This document shows, in pieces, positions 28,383 through 38,173 of a DNA stretch of 64,000 nt (its first letter is position 1; every line of letters starts with the position of its first letter). The position numbers and the translations under genes are program-made. Under the pieces are notes generated by a model that saw nothing but the letters and a program-made list of their open reading frames with translations, was not told the origin of the DNA and searched no databases. The stretch is from JAGRAX01 sp041391365 (GTDB taxonomy: Bacteria > Bdellovibrionota_G > JALEGL01 > JAGRMV01): the NCBI GenBank assembly GCA_041391365.1, contig JAWKOC010000001.1, forward strand, positions 310,001 through 374,000. Reading direction: 5' to 3'.

Positions 28383-28546
28383 GCGGATCTGTTTTCGTTG
28401 ATTCAATGGTTTTGCCTTGATTTTCTGTTTCTTTTTCTTATATTGTCCGCGTTTTTCGATGCCCGACGGTATGGGGGTATCGATAGTATTTTTCCGCAGC
28501 TTTTTCAATGTTATTGTAATTATATAGAGCAAAGGTCTCCCTCACG

Positions 28547-29419
28547 GTGAAAAAAATAGTGCAAAAGATGAATTCCTTTCTTGCTTTGAGCAAGCCTCGA
28601 ATCTCTTTGATGGTGGCCATCACAGCTTTTGCAGGATACCGCCTTGCTCAGATCTCTGTAGATCAAATGCAACAAGATCGGGCATGGTGGATTTGCGCTG
28701 CCGTATTGATCATGTCCAGCAGTGCATCGGCATTCAATCAAATCATGGAAAGAAACCTAGATGCCAAAATGAGAAGAACGTCCAAACGGCCTCTGGTAAT
28801 GGGTTCCATTTCAATGAAAGAGGCATGGATTTTTGGAATTCTTTCGTTTGGTTTGGGACTGTCCCTGATGCAGTGGAAAGGGAATCTTCCGAGTGTTGGA
28901 CTCTTGCTGTTGACGTTTTTCAGTTATGTCTTGTTGTATACGCCACTGAAACAAACCTCCACGTTGAACACACTGATTGGAGCCGTGCCCGGCGCATTGC
29001 CACCCCTGATTGGTTGGGTTGCTGTTACATCGAAAATTGAAATGGGTGGAGCCATTCTTTTTGCCATTTTGTTTTTTTGGCAGCTGCCACATTTTTTGGC
29101 CATCGCGTGGTTGTATCGTGAAGATTACCGAAATGCGGGCATGAGCATGATCACAAACTCTTTGGATTCAGGCGCGTTTGTTGGTCGTCATGCCTTTTTG
29201 TACTGTTTTGCCTTGATTCCCGTAGCGATGTTTCCCACCTTAACGGGCATGGCGGGAAACGTGTACTTTTTTGGGTCCATTTTTTTGGGGTTGTTTTTGT
29301 TGTTGTTGACCTTTCGATTTTTGCGTAGCCAAACACAAAGCAATGCGAGGCAAGTATTGTTGGGGTCGGTGATATATCTCCCAGCACTTTTAACGTTACT
29401 GATGATGGATTCAATGTAG
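28547..29419 (+). CDS. cyoE: Protoheme IX farnesyltransferase (heme O synthase)
   Basis: 290 aa, a UbiA-superfamily prenyltransferase with 8-9 membrane helices. It farnesylates heme B to heme O for cytochrome oxidases. The first aspartate-rich motif NQIMERNLDAKMRRTSKRPL and the second one with YREDYRNAGMSMI are present, together with LYTPLKQTSTLNTLIGAVPGALPPLIGW, diagnostic for CyoE/CtaB. Start GTG 28547 (VKKIVQKMNSF); the ATG seven codons later is the alternative. It lies just upstream of an ABC exporter, with a 11-bp gap. No oxidase subunits are in the window. Confidence 0.93.
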   Translation: MKKIVQKMNSFLALSKPRISLMVAITAFAGYRLAQISVDQMQQDRAWWICAAVLIMSSSASAFNQIMERNLDAKMRRTSKRPLVMGSISMKEAWIFGILSFGLGLSLMQWKGNLPSVGLLLLTFFSYVLLYTPLKQTSTLNTLIGAVPGALPPLIGWVAVTSKIEMGGAILFAILFFWQLPHFLAIAWLYREDYRNAGMSMITNSLDSGAFVGRHAFLYCFALIPVAMFPTLTGMAGNVYFFGSIFLGLFLLLLTFRFLRSQTQSNARQVLLGSVIYLPALLTLLMMDSM

Positions 29420-29430
29420 GGAGATATGTT

Positions 29431-30375
29431 TTGAAAGAGCCTCTTTTGTTGATCTGTAAGAATGTTAGTTACCGGTACTCCTCGAACAACCTTGCCCTGG
29501 ACAATGTTTCGTTGGAGCTTGAACGTGGTCAAAAAATTGCTTTGCTCGGAGACAATGGCAGTGGAAAATCTACATGGTTAAAGATTTTGTCAACCATGCT
29601 CGTAGACTATCAGGGACAAGTAAGCTTTCATGGTCAGAGTTACGATCAAAACCTTTCATCACTGCGAAAAAATCTTGGAATCGTTTTTCAAAAACCTAGC
29701 TTGGACCGTAAACTGACAACATTGGAAAATTTACAATGTTTTGCAACTTTGTTTGGGCTTCCAAAAGCCGAAATCAAACAACGCATTGAACATTTGATCA
29801 AAGTCTTTGAATTGTCCGATCATGCTCATCGGCAAACGGATCAGTTGTCAGGAGGTTTGTTTCGAAGAGTTGAAATTGCGAAATCGCTGCTTCATCGTCC
29901 GATGCTTCTGCTGATGGACGAACCTTCGACTGGGTTGGATCCAAACATTCGCAAGCAGATGTGGTCCTATCTGGATATCATGCAAAAACAGGAACAACTC
30001 AGTATTCTTTTTTCCACACATCTTGTGGATGAAGCTCAGCATTGTGACCAAATCACTCTCTTACACAAAGGTCGTCAAATTCTTCATGGGTCTCCAGAGC
30101 AGCTCCTTCAAAGATTGTCTCTTCCTTGGAAAGCTTATTTTCAAATGGATTCTGTAAAGCCGGTTACGGATCAATTGGATTCCATGGGGTTGACCTACGT
30201 TCGGAATGGAAAAAGTGTAGAAGTGTTTTACAAAACATTTTCCCAGATTTCACCACTTCTTGAAAATCATACACATTCCATGTCGCACTTTGAGACCAAG
30301 CGTAGAACCATAGAGGATGTGTATTTTGAATCAACAGGTGAGGCTTTGTTTCGAGGGACGGAGCAAGTAAGATGA
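29431..30375 (+). CDS. ABC transporter ATP-binding protein
   Basis: 314 aa. Walker A GDNGSGKST, signature LSGGLFRRVEIA and Walker B LLLMDEPSTGLDP are present; the signature carries L in place of the usual Q after LSGG. The remaining C-terminal 90 residues fit the extension of ABC-2/DrrA-type exporters. TTG at 29431 is chosen as start because AGGGAG sits 7 nt upstream and the nearby ATG (29427) reads straight into a stop. It overlaps the permease by 4 bp (ATGA). Placement directly after cyoE may hint at a role in cytochrome assembly or simply shared transcription; substrate unknown. Confidence 0.9.
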   Translation: MKEPLLLICKNVSYRYSSNNLALDNVSLELERGQKIALLGDNGSGKSTWLKILSTMLVDYQGQVSFHGQSYDQNLSSLRKNLGIVFQKPSLDRKLTTLENLQCFATLFGLPKAEIKQRIEHLIKVFELSDHAHRQTDQLSGGLFRRVEIAKSLLHRPMLLLMDEPSTGLDPNIRKQMWSYLDIMQKQEQLSILFSTHLVDEAQHCDQITLLHKGRQILHGSPEQLLQRLSLPWKAYFQMDSVKPVTDQLDSMGLTYVRNGKSVEVFYKTFSQISPLLENHTHSMSHFETKRRTIEDVYFESTGEALFRGTEQVR

Positions 30376-31124
30376 CCTCTGCAATCTCATCTTTGATTCA
30401 ACGAGAGTTTTTGCGTTTTATCAGACAAAAAGGAAGAGTGATTGCCACCATGGTCACTCCTCTCGGGTTTTGGCTTTTTTTGGGATCTGGCATTGCTCGG
30501 TCGTTTGGTTCTTTGGGAAACAAATTTGCAACCGGATCGTTGGAGTTTTTTTTCCCAGGCATGCTCTTGATGGTGGTTTTGTTTGCATCGGTATTTTCCA
30601 TGATATCCCTCATCGAAGATCGAGATGAGGGGTTTTTGCAGAGCGTATTGGTCAGTCCCGTTTCCAACGTTACGATCGTCATGTCCAAAGTGGGGGCTTG
30701 TACTCTGTTTGCCATGCTTCAAGCTTTTCCTTTCTTTCTCCTTTCGATTTTTTTGGGATATTGGTCAGGACCATGGCCTTGGCTCTCGAGTTTTGTCGTA
30801 TTGATTCTCGTCAGTATTTTGATGGCAAGTTTGTCTTTTGTGTTGGCTTGGCTGAGTCAGTCTGTTGGAGAATTTCACTCATGGATGAATACTCTTTTGT
30901 TCCCGATGTGGATGATTTCTGGCGCGTTGTTTCCTGTTTCCGAAAGTTTGGGATGGATTCGTGCATTGGCTTATGTGAATCCTCTTTTTTATGCTCATCA
31001 GGCTCTTCTGAGATTTCAAGGATTTGAGACCGCAGATTTTCCGGCGGAAGTCATTCTATGTTTGAGTGCCTTTGTATTTGTTCTATTGAGCTTGCTCTTT
31101 CTCAAACGCAAGCGTGCAAGCTAA
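30372..31124 (+). CDS. ABC-2 type transporter permease
   Basis: 250 aa with six hydrophobic segments. The ABC-2 membrane family appearance includes SLIQREFLRFIRQKGRVIATMVTPLGFWLFLGSGI at the N-terminus, EDRDEGFLQSVLVSPVSN in the cytoplasmic loop, and MISGALFPVSESLGWIRALAYVNPLFYAHQALL near the C-terminus. It pairs with the upstream ATPase, with a 4-bp ATGA overlap, as an exporter of the DrrB/NodJ type. Substrate unknown. The M3 peptidase gene follows after 73 bp on the same strand. Confidence 0.9.
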   Translation: MTSAISSLIQREFLRFIRQKGRVIATMVTPLGFWLFLGSGIARSFGSLGNKFATGSLEFFFPGMLLMVVLFASVFSMISLIEDRDEGFLQSVLVSPVSNVTIVMSKVGACTLFAMLQAFPFFLLSIFLGYWSGPWPWLSSFVVLILVSILMASLSFVLAWLSQSVGEFHSWMNTLLFPMWMISGALFPVSESLGWIRALAYVNPLFYAHQALLRFQGFETADFPAEVILCLSAFVFVLLSLLFLKRKRAS

Positions 31125-31197
31125 GCCATCGATTCAATTTCAAAACATTGACATCAAGCAAGATTGCTTTAAGACATGGTTCAAGGAGAATATGCAC

Positions 31198-33277
31198 ATG
31201 AAAACGTGGATTTTGTCGTTGGTAATGATTTTATCTTGGGGATACTCATTGGCAGAAGTCAGTGATCTACCCGATTTTATGGCTCCAGCAAATACTGTCA
31301 CTCAGCAATGCAATCAAAACTATGGTCAGGCGATCAAAGATATTGAATCGACGTTGTCGGTTTCAGGGAAGAAAACTTTTGACAACCTTGTCGTTCCGTT
31401 CAATCGAGGACTGACAAAAATATATGAAGGTTTTGACTACAATGAATTTCTATCTTTGGTGCATACCGATGAAAATGTTCGAAAAGCCGGTGAAGCTTGT
31501 ATGACCAAAAGCCAAGATCTACTGGTCACCGTTTTTGCTAGGCCTGACTTGTATCAAGTGTTGTCTTCTTACGCCAAAACCAGGGACGGAAAACGTTTGA
31601 AAGGGGACAAGGAAAAACTTCTCAAAGATATCATGAGAAATTTTGCTTTGTTCGGGTCTGAAATTGAAGACCAGGTCACACGCGAAAAGGTCATTGCTTT
31701 GAAAAAACAACTGGCTGAGTTGTCAGCAACTTTTTCTAAAAATATTTCTAAAAGTGTATTGAAAAACAGTTTTACGGCGAGTGAATTGAAAGGAGTCGAC
31801 AAGAATTATCTTTCGGGATTGAAAAAAGACTCACAGGGAAAATACATCGTAACCACCGCGTATCCAGATTATGTTCCATTGATGAAAAGTGCTGACCGAG
31901 AAAAGACTCGGGAGAAGATGCTTCGCTTGTTTTTTCAGAGAGGGGGCAAAGAGAATGTGAATGTTTTGGAAAAGATGCTTTCCGTTCGAGAGGAAATTGC
32001 CAATCTTTCTGGATACAAAACGCACTCTGACTATGTATTTGCACTTCGTGGCCGCATGGCCAAGTCCAAACAAGAAGTATCGGTTTTTTTGCAGAGTTTG
32101 GCGGAAAAACTTTCTGGGTTAAGAGATCAAGAGCTTGCGGATCTTCGTGCATTTAAATGCGAGTGGGTTCTTGGTAAGACTTGCGATGCTTCGCAGATCG
32201 AGTCCACCCATGTAGAATTGTGGGATACATCTTATTTGTTTGAAAAGAAAAAACAGTCTTTGGGCCAAATTGATTCTGAGAAAATTCGCGAATACTTCCC
32301 CATCGATCATGTTTTGTCGGCAATGTTTGACATATACCAACAAATTCTCGGAGTTCATTTTGAAAAAAATACGGAGGTTGAGCTTTGGAATGATCAGGTG
32401 TTTGCGTACAAAGTGCATGACAAAAAATCGAATGACCTTTTGGGATATTTCTTTTTGGATTTGTATCCACGAGAAGGAAAATATACACATGCCGCCTCAT
32501 TTTCTGCCCGGGCAAGAGCTAAAAAAGATGATGGTAACATTCAAATTCCTTTCAATATTGTAGCCGCAAATTTTAATGCTCCAACTCAAGATCGCCCATC
32601 GTTGTTGTCTCATGATGAGGTCGAGACGCTTTTCATGAGTTTGGACATGTCATGGAGTCTATGCTCAAAGAAACCAACTTTTATATGCAGTCCCAGATGC
32701 CACGGATTTTGTGGAAGCTCCTTCTCAGATGATGGAATCATGGGTATGGCAACCACAGACCATCAAAATGATGTCCAAACATTACAAGACTGGAGAGTCT
32801 TTGCCAGACGAAGTGTTGAAAAAAATGATTGAACTCAAACAGTTGGGACAAGCTTTGGGATACACATCGCAAGTCATCTACGCGCAGATGGATTTGGATT
32901 TTCACTCCAACCCTGAAGCCGCCAAAGACACACAAAAGCATATTCAAAAGCTCTATGCTGATTTGGTTGGTTTGGAACTGGAAGACAACATGTATCGACA
33001 AGCTTCTTTTGGTCATTTGGCTGGAGTCAATACAGACACTGACGGGTATGACAGTGCTTATTATGGGTATCTGTGGTCGGAAGTGTATGCCAAAGACATG
33101 TTTACGAAGTTCGAGGAAAAAGGAATCTTGAATCCAAAAGTAGGTATGGCCTATCGAAAAGAAATTTTGGCTCCAGGATCAAGTCGATCGGTTGATGTGT
33201 CGCTCAAGAAGTTCTTGGGTCGCAAGCCCAGTGATCAAGCGTTTTTTGATGAACTGGGGCTGAAACCACTAAAATGA
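31198..33277 (+). pseudogene. M3-family metallopeptidase with signal peptide, two one-base frameshifts
   Basis: Thimet-like zinc oligopeptidase. ATG 31198 is preferred: AAGGAG (31183-31188) lies 9 nt upstream and the product starts with a signal peptide (MKTWILSLVMILSWGYSLA). The N-terminal frame is intact to SHDEVETLF; the zinc motif HEFGH (32634-32648) is then in the next frame, and YAVPDATDFVEAPSQMMESW and the C-terminus are in the third. One extra T in each of the runs at 32630-32633 and 32679-32682 restores one 693-aa protein. Zinc ligands HEFGH are complete after repair. Two losses within 50 bp, both in T-runs, point to consensus error. Confidence 0.82.
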
Positions 33278-33290
33278 CTCGATGAGTCTT

Positions 33291-33323
33291 CTTTCAATTC
33301 TTTTGATGGCAAAGAATTGAAAG
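33291..33323 (+). terminator. Stem-loop after the M3 peptidase gene
   Basis: A perfect 13-bp inverted repeat (33291-33303 and 33311-33323) with a 7-nt loop begins 13 bp after the stop codon. It is AT-rich and lacks a following T-tract, so it may be an RNA-stabilising or weak termination structure rather than a classical intrinsic terminator. Confidence 0.4.
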
Positions 33324-33378
33324 AATTCAAATAGAAGAGTGGGATCAGAATGGCTTTTTTGCTATCATAGAAGATACA

Positions 33379-34629
33379 GTGAAATCTTTGCTCCTCCGCT
33401 GCCTACCTATCGTGATCCTTCTTTTTGGTTTTTCTGACGCGTTCGCGCAGAAAAAAGCCATTTACATTCAATCCAGCCAGGCGCCTGTGTATGCCAAGCC
33501 TTCGGCTTCGGCTCAAAATCAGAGTGAAGTGCTCATGACCATGAAAAAAGGTCAGTCTATCAATGCAGTGGGTGCAACTCGCTCTGGATGGGTCAAAATC
33601 AAGATCGAGCTTGAGCCTGGGTTTAGTTTCGATGGATGGATCTACAAAAGTCATCTATCCATAGGTGGACCTTCTCAGTCCGCACCCTCGCAGCCAAAAT
33701 CTCAAACGCAGACCTTTGTGAGACAGGCTCCACGTTCGGCTCCCACAGCTCCTCCCAAAAATGAATTGGATCAGTTTTTCGAAGAGCCCAATGCAAAGAA
33801 ACAAAAGGTAAAAAAACAAAAACCTCCCAAGGTTGCCAAGGAAAAATCATCATCGGCAGGTACCGATGATGATGAAGAGAAGCTTGTTCTCGCGGCTTAT
33901 CCGATGTTTACCATCCATAACTACACGTTTTCCTCTTCCACACAGCCAATTTCTTATACCTTGTCAGGCGTAGGTGCGGGAATCAGTGCTTCGTACAAAG
34001 CCCTGCGCTTGATGAATGACCGATTGGATTTGTTTGCACAGGGTGGATTTTCTTACATTTTGTTCAACGCTCAAGCTGCACTCAACGACACCAATGGTAG
34101 CAACTTTTTAAACTTGGATGCCAAAAACAAAGCCATGCAACTTGAATTCAAAGCACGTGGAGAGTATGGAATATCCCAGAAAAACGAACATACGAAGCTC
34201 ATTGGAACCTTGGGTGTGCAGCATTTGCAATTCAAGGCCGATGATGTGCAAGACAACCAGCAGAACTCCATAGGATTGTTTGTAGGCCAAAAAACAACCA
34301 GCGTTTTCGCCGGGGTAGGTGGAAAAACCAAACCCATGGATAAACTGACTCTCACCGGAGAAGCCAATGTGATGCTTTTGAATTTGGTCAAAGAATCTCC
34401 AGATGGCAGCAGTGGAAGCGATCCAAAAGGGGGGATCGGTTTTGCCCCATTGATTCACGCACAGTATGCCTTGTTTGGGAATCACCACATTGGATTCAAG
34501 TATCAATTTTTCTATCAGCAGACGAAATTTAGTGGAACATCTTCTCAACGAATCAATGCGACCTTAGCCAATGCAAAGGTTCGAACCATGTATCACTTCG
34601 TTGGTTTGGGGTACGAATTTCACTTTTAA
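33379..34629 (+). CDS. Secreted SH3b-domain protein with outer-membrane barrel
   Basis: 416 aa from GTG 33379. Signal peptide about 1-23 (VKSLLLRCLPIVILLFGFSDAFA). Residues 24-95 look like a bacterial SH3 domain (IYIQSSQAPVYAKPSASAQNQSEVLMTMKKGQ...GWVKIKI). A proline/lysine-rich linker follows (about 96-165). The rest is an 8- to 12-strand beta-barrel (YPMFTIHNYTFSSSTQP ... YHFVGLGYEFHF, ending in aromatic F as typical for OMPs). It probably links peptidoglycan or periplasmic partners to the outer membrane. No named family was recognised. Confidence 0.65.
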   Translation: MKSLLLRCLPIVILLFGFSDAFAQKKAIYIQSSQAPVYAKPSASAQNQSEVLMTMKKGQSINAVGATRSGWVKIKIELEPGFSFDGWIYKSHLSIGGPSQSAPSQPKSQTQTFVRQAPRSAPTAPPKNELDQFFEEPNAKKQKVKKQKPPKVAKEKSSSAGTDDDEEKLVLAAYPMFTIHNYTFSSSTQPISYTLSGVGAGISASYKALRLMNDRLDLFAQGGFSYILFNAQAALNDTNGSNFLNLDAKNKAMQLEFKARGEYGISQKNEHTKLIGTLGVQHLQFKADDVQDNQQNSIGLFVGQKTTSVFAGVGGKTKPMDKLTLTGEANVMLLNLVKESPDGSSGSDPKGGIGFAPLIHAQYALFGNHHIGFKYQFFYQQTKFSGTSSQRINATLANAKVRTMYHFVGLGYEFHF

Positions 34630-34653
34630 CAAGATAGCGAACAATTTTGCAGC

Positions 34654-35892
34654 TTACGCAAGCTCTCGTTCTGGAAGAGTTTGGTCAATGTCCGTGTAGT
34701 AATTCAATTTTCGAAGACCTGGAAAAAGAAAAGTCCAAATTCCAACAATGAGACAAGTTCCAACGCCTCCCGCAATGATGGCGGGTGTGATCCCAAACAG
34801 TTGTCCCACCAGTCCAACTTCAAAATCACCAAGTTCGTTGGATGCGCTGATGAATACGATGTTGACTGCAGAAACTCTTCCTCTCATGTCGTCCGGAGTT
34901 CGCATCTGAATGATAGATTGTCTGAGCACAACGGAAACCAAATCAAAGGCTCCCATGCAAAATAGCGCCGCAAACGCAGTCCAAAAGTTTGAGCACATTC
35001 CCAAGGCCACAATCGACAAACCAAATCCAAAAACCGTGATCAACAGTCTACGTCCGATTTTGTTGTCGATCGAGTACCGAGCCAAAAAGAATGCGATGAG
35101 GGCTGCACCGATTCCGGGTGCACTTCTCAAGGTTCCATACCCTGCAGCATCCAACATCAAAATATCTTTGGCGAACGCAGGCAAAATGGCAACAGCGCTT
35201 CCCAAAAACACTGCAAAAAGATCCAGACTCGTCACTCCCAAAATGATCTTTCGTTTCCAAACATAGCTCAGGCCCTCGTACACAGAGGTTTCCCCATCCG
35301 AGGGTTCTGGTTTAAAATTTTGTCCTGTCATGAAAAAAATGGCCAACATGAGCCAGATTCTCAAGATTGCGCTGATGTTGTACATCCAAAATGCGGAATC
35401 TTGCACAGCATAGATATATCCAGCCAAACTAGGACCCAAAATCACTCCAAGTTGCCACAAGCTAGAGCTCATCGCCAAGGCTTTGGGGAAACTTCCCGAT
35501 TTGACGATGTTGGATAGAATCGAGTGAACGGCGGGTGAAAAGAAAGCTCTGCACAATCCAAAGAGGAACACCAGAGCGTAGATCATCCAAATTTGCAAAA
35601 GGTCAGCTTTGTCCAAAAATCCAAGTGCAGAGGTCGCAAGCACCATAAAGGTGTTGAAAAAGATCACAATCTTTCGCCGATCGTACTGATCCGAAATTTT
35701 CCCCCCCATAAGGGCAAATGTGATCAAGGGAATGAATTCGAACAATCCAAGAAGACCGAGATGGAGTTTGCTCCCCGTAAGGTCATACAAGTGCCAGGCC
35801 AAACCGGCTTTCATGATTCCAGTGCTTAGCGTTGCCAAGAACCGAGCAGAAAGGAAAAAATAAAGATTCTTTTGTTCTTGCGGAAATCTCAT
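34654..35892 (-). CDS. MFS transporter (MFS_3/EntS-like)
   Basis: 412 aa with 12 predicted membrane segments. MFS motif A-like loop GGKISDQYDRRKIVIF follows the second helix; RTPDDMRGRVSAVNIVFISASNELG in the second half is typical of the EntS/MFS_3 subgroup (R-G-R-V). It likely exports a small molecule such as a siderophore or drug by proton antiport; specificity is unknown. It is a single-gene minus-strand unit, convergent with the SH3b/barrel gene (24 bp apart) and divergent from the outer-membrane gene at 35918. Confidence 0.87.
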   Translation of the reverse strand: MRFPQEQKNLYFFLSARFLATLSTGIMKAGLAWHLYDLTGSKLHLGLLGLFEFIPLITFALMGGKISDQYDRRKIVIFFNTFMVLATSALGFLDKADLLQIWMIYALVFLFGLCRAFFSPAVHSILSNIVKSGSFPKALAMSSSLWQLGVILGPSLAGYIYAVQDSAFWMYNISAILRIWLMLAIFFMTGQNFKPEPSDGETSVYEGLSYVWKRKIILGVTSLDLFAVFLGSAVAILPAFAKDILMLDAAGYGTLRSAPGIGAALIAFFLARYSIDNKIGRRLLITVFGFGLSIVALGMCSNFWTAFAALFCMGAFDLVSVVLRQSIIQMRTPDDMRGRVSAVNIVFISASNELGDFEVGLVGQLFGITPAIIAGGVGTCLIVGIWTFLFPGLRKLNYYTDIDQTLPERELA

Positions 35893-35917
35893 GGATCGCT
35901 AGAAATGGAAACTCATT

Positions 35918-36514
35918 ATGGATGGTACAATGAACATGAATGCTTTTCGTATGCGATCATATGCGTTTGAAGGGATTTTGGCATGCATTTTGTGTTTTTT
36001 TTCCTCCATGGTGCACGCAAGATCCAGCGATGTCGGCTTTTCTCAGGAACTAAGCCCTCAGATTCTTTTGTATACTGGAGATGTTTCCAGAGCGTCCACC
36101 GGAGCTGCGGTGCAGTATTCTTATCATATCGGTCCAGTGCTTTGGGTGGGGGTGGATGTTTTGTGGAATCCCATGCGTTTGGACCAGGGGCAAAGCCTTG
36201 CAGGAAAAACGAGCCCACATCTTTTTTCGGCCGCTCCGGTGGTGTATTGGAATTTGCCATCTTTCCTTGGAGTTGAAGATGGAACCCACGCAGACTTTTA
36301 TACAAGTTTCGGATTGGGTTATCTAAGATTGGGAGGGGATTCAAGTGTATACGGATCTATAGGTGGCGGTCTGTTGATCTTTCCATGGAGGAGAAGTTCT
36401 CATTTTGGATTGCGATTCGATTTCAAAACCCTATTTTACTCACAAAACAACCCCAATGGAGGTGATTTCATGGCGGATGTTTCGCTTGGATTGGGCCCTT
36501 CGCTTCTCTTTTGA
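35918..36514 (+). CDS. Outer-membrane beta-barrel protein, uncharacterised
   Basis: 198 aa. Several in-frame ATGs lie at 35918, 35930, 35936 and 35951; the first is used. A signal peptide covers about residues 1-35 (IRMRSYAFEG-type start, hydrophobic ILACILCFFSSMVHA). The mature part alternates polar and hydrophobic residues with glycine-rich turns (LGYLRLGGDSSVYGSIGGGLLIFPW) and ends GLGPSLLF, a typical outer-membrane barrel ending in F. It is the first of three same-strand genes (35918-38904), all secreted or membrane-anchored and unrecognised. Confidence 0.6.
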   Translation: MDGTMNMNAFRMRSYAFEGILACILCFFSSMVHARSSDVGFSQELSPQILLYTGDVSRASTGAAVQYSYHIGPVLWVGVDVLWNPMRLDQGQSLAGKTSPHLFSAAPVVYWNLPSFLGVEDGTHADFYTSFGLGYLRLGGDSSVYGSIGGGLLIFPWRRSSHFGLRFDFKTLFYSQNNPNGGDFMADVSLGLGPSLLF

Positions 36515-36565
36515 GGATTCGAGCGTCTTGACTTTGGGCTCGTGACATAGGAAAAGAACATAGAG

Positions 36566-38173
36566 ATGAGTTCCGAGCAAACCATTCGAAAGAAAAAACG
36601 GATCTTTTCCTTGTTTTGGTTTTTTGCCGCAATTGTTTTTGTGGTGGTGAGCTGGGCCATGAGCGATGGTTCCATGCCTCGGATCTCTCAAACAAAATCG
36701 ACACCACCATCTACGGATTTCACGCAGCACGTATTTGAGTTGGTCGAATCTTCTGCGGATCAGGAACCTTCGAAGCAATCCTCTTCCCAGACAGCTGTGA
36801 TCGAAACCAAACCTGCGGCGGCCACTGAACCAGCATCTTCTGACAAGGTTTCTTCCGCGTGGAAAACTTCCTCCAAACCTTCGATGGGTTCGGTTGATTT
36901 TCAAGACAATCCGTCGGAATTTTCTTTGAGTTCTGTAGCTGCACAAGAGAAGAAAAAATCGAGCAGCAAAGATCAAAAAGGATCTTCCTTGGGGCAGGGC
37001 GCTGTAGAATATTCTCTTTCGGATATGCCCCTTTCAACTCAAGAAAAGGAAAATATTGTTAAGCAAACGGTTGTGGACTCGATGATCCAGTCCAACCCGA
37101 AATTGGCACCTTTTTTCTATCCCTACAGAGATTCATCTAACTCTGCGGATCACGATTCCGAAAAAAGCTCATCCAACAAAGAGAAAGTTGGCATTGTCGC
37201 TTCCCATCAAAATGTCCCATCCCCCAAACCTGTACCCAACTCTTTCATCTACCGATCTTCTTCTGCGAGATCTTCTTCCTCCTCTGCCAGTGAAGAAGTG
37301 GAAGGAAATACCGAACGAGAAGATGCTCAAACAGAAGAGGTTGTTCTTCCTGATGCAATCATTTCTGTTCCAGATGTGTTTTCCGATATTTCGAAACATT
37401 GGCAAGTGTGGATTGGAAGCACCTTGGGTCCAGAAGCCTCCGTTGGACAAGTATCTACACAGAGTTTTTTCGAAGATGCCGGGTTTGGGACCAAAGTCAC
37501 AAAGGTGTTTCGGTCGCTGGCGTTGGCCCCCGAATGGAACACTTCTTGGTTTCGAAAAATGAAAACACATTTTGAAATGATTTCACAGGCCAAACAAAAA
37601 TATTTATTTTCCTTTGGCGCAAATGGATCTCTGATGCTGAAAGTGCAAGATGGATACATTGCCAACCATGCAGGACCTGATTTGTACATTCAAAGCAATC
37701 CTTTTTGTTATGTCAAAGATGAAGAAAAGGAAAAATCCATTGCTCACGACACCACCATTTTTTTTGATGAGGTAAAGCCAGAAGATTTTGATTCAGATCA
37801 ATTTTTGGACAACTATATATCTTCCCGTCGATTCGACATGGATGACATTCGATGTGTGTTGGAGTTGGCCAGAGTATGGGTCAGCGAGACGGGAAAAAGA
37901 GATGACTGGTTTTTGTTTTCTCAATGTTCTCCAGACAACATCCGACAGTGTGCAGGTCTTCGTCCCAACATGTGGTATTTTAACGATAAATCTCCTCGAA
38001 CCGGAGATCCGTTTGATGTTTCGCAAGCATCGTCCGATCGATCGGAACCTTTGGAGAGAATAAGATTTGTAAAAATTGAAAGTCTTGGCAACGTTATGTA
38101 TGACCTTGATTACATTGGCTTTGAGCCAAGTCGTTTTGTCAAAGATGACAAAAAGAAGGGGGATTCGTCGTGA
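36566..38173 (+). CDS. Membrane-anchored Ser-rich protein, uncharacterised
   Basis: 535 aa. Basic N-terminus and one membrane helix (about 14-32) anchor it in the inner membrane. Residues about 35-265 are a long low-complexity periplasmic region rich in Ser, Lys and Glu (SSS runs such as RSSSARSSSSSASEEVEG). Residues about 270-535 form a globular domain beginning PDAIISVPDVFSDISKHWQVWIG and including FSFGANGSLMLKVQDGYIANHAGPDLYI; no known family was recognised. It is coupled to the next gene by a 4-bp GTGA overlap. The long linker suggests reaching across the periplasm; function unknown. Confidence 0.65.
   Translation: MSSEQTIRKKKRIFSLFWFFAAIVFVVVSWAMSDGSMPRISQTKSTPPSTDFTQHVFELVESSADQEPSKQSSSQTAVIETKPAAATEPASSDKVSSAWKTSSKPSMGSVDFQDNPSEFSLSSVAAQEKKKSSSKDQKGSSLGQGAVEYSLSDMPLSTQEKENIVKQTVVDSMIQSNPKLAPFFYPYRDSSNSADHDSEKSSSNKEKVGIVASHQNVPSPKPVPNSFIYRSSSARSSSSSASEEVEGNTEREDAQTEEVVLPDAIISVPDVFSDISKHWQVWIGSTLGPEASVGQVSTQSFFEDAGFGTKVTKVFRSLALAPEWNTSWFRKMKTHFEMISQAKQKYLFSFGANGSLMLKVQDGYIANHAGPDLYIQSNPFCYVKDEEKEKSIAHDTTIFFDEVKPEDFDSDQFLDNYISSRRFDMDDIRCVLELARVWVSETGKRDDWFLFSQCSPDNIRQCAGLRPNMWYFNDKSPRTGDPFDVSQASSDRSEPLERIRFVKIESLGNVMYDLDYIGFEPSRFVKDDKKKGDSS

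Noticed and set aside
36440..36976. 178-codon Arg-rich minus-strand frame
   Set aside because: Antisense of the Ser-rich linker; no independent start or motif.
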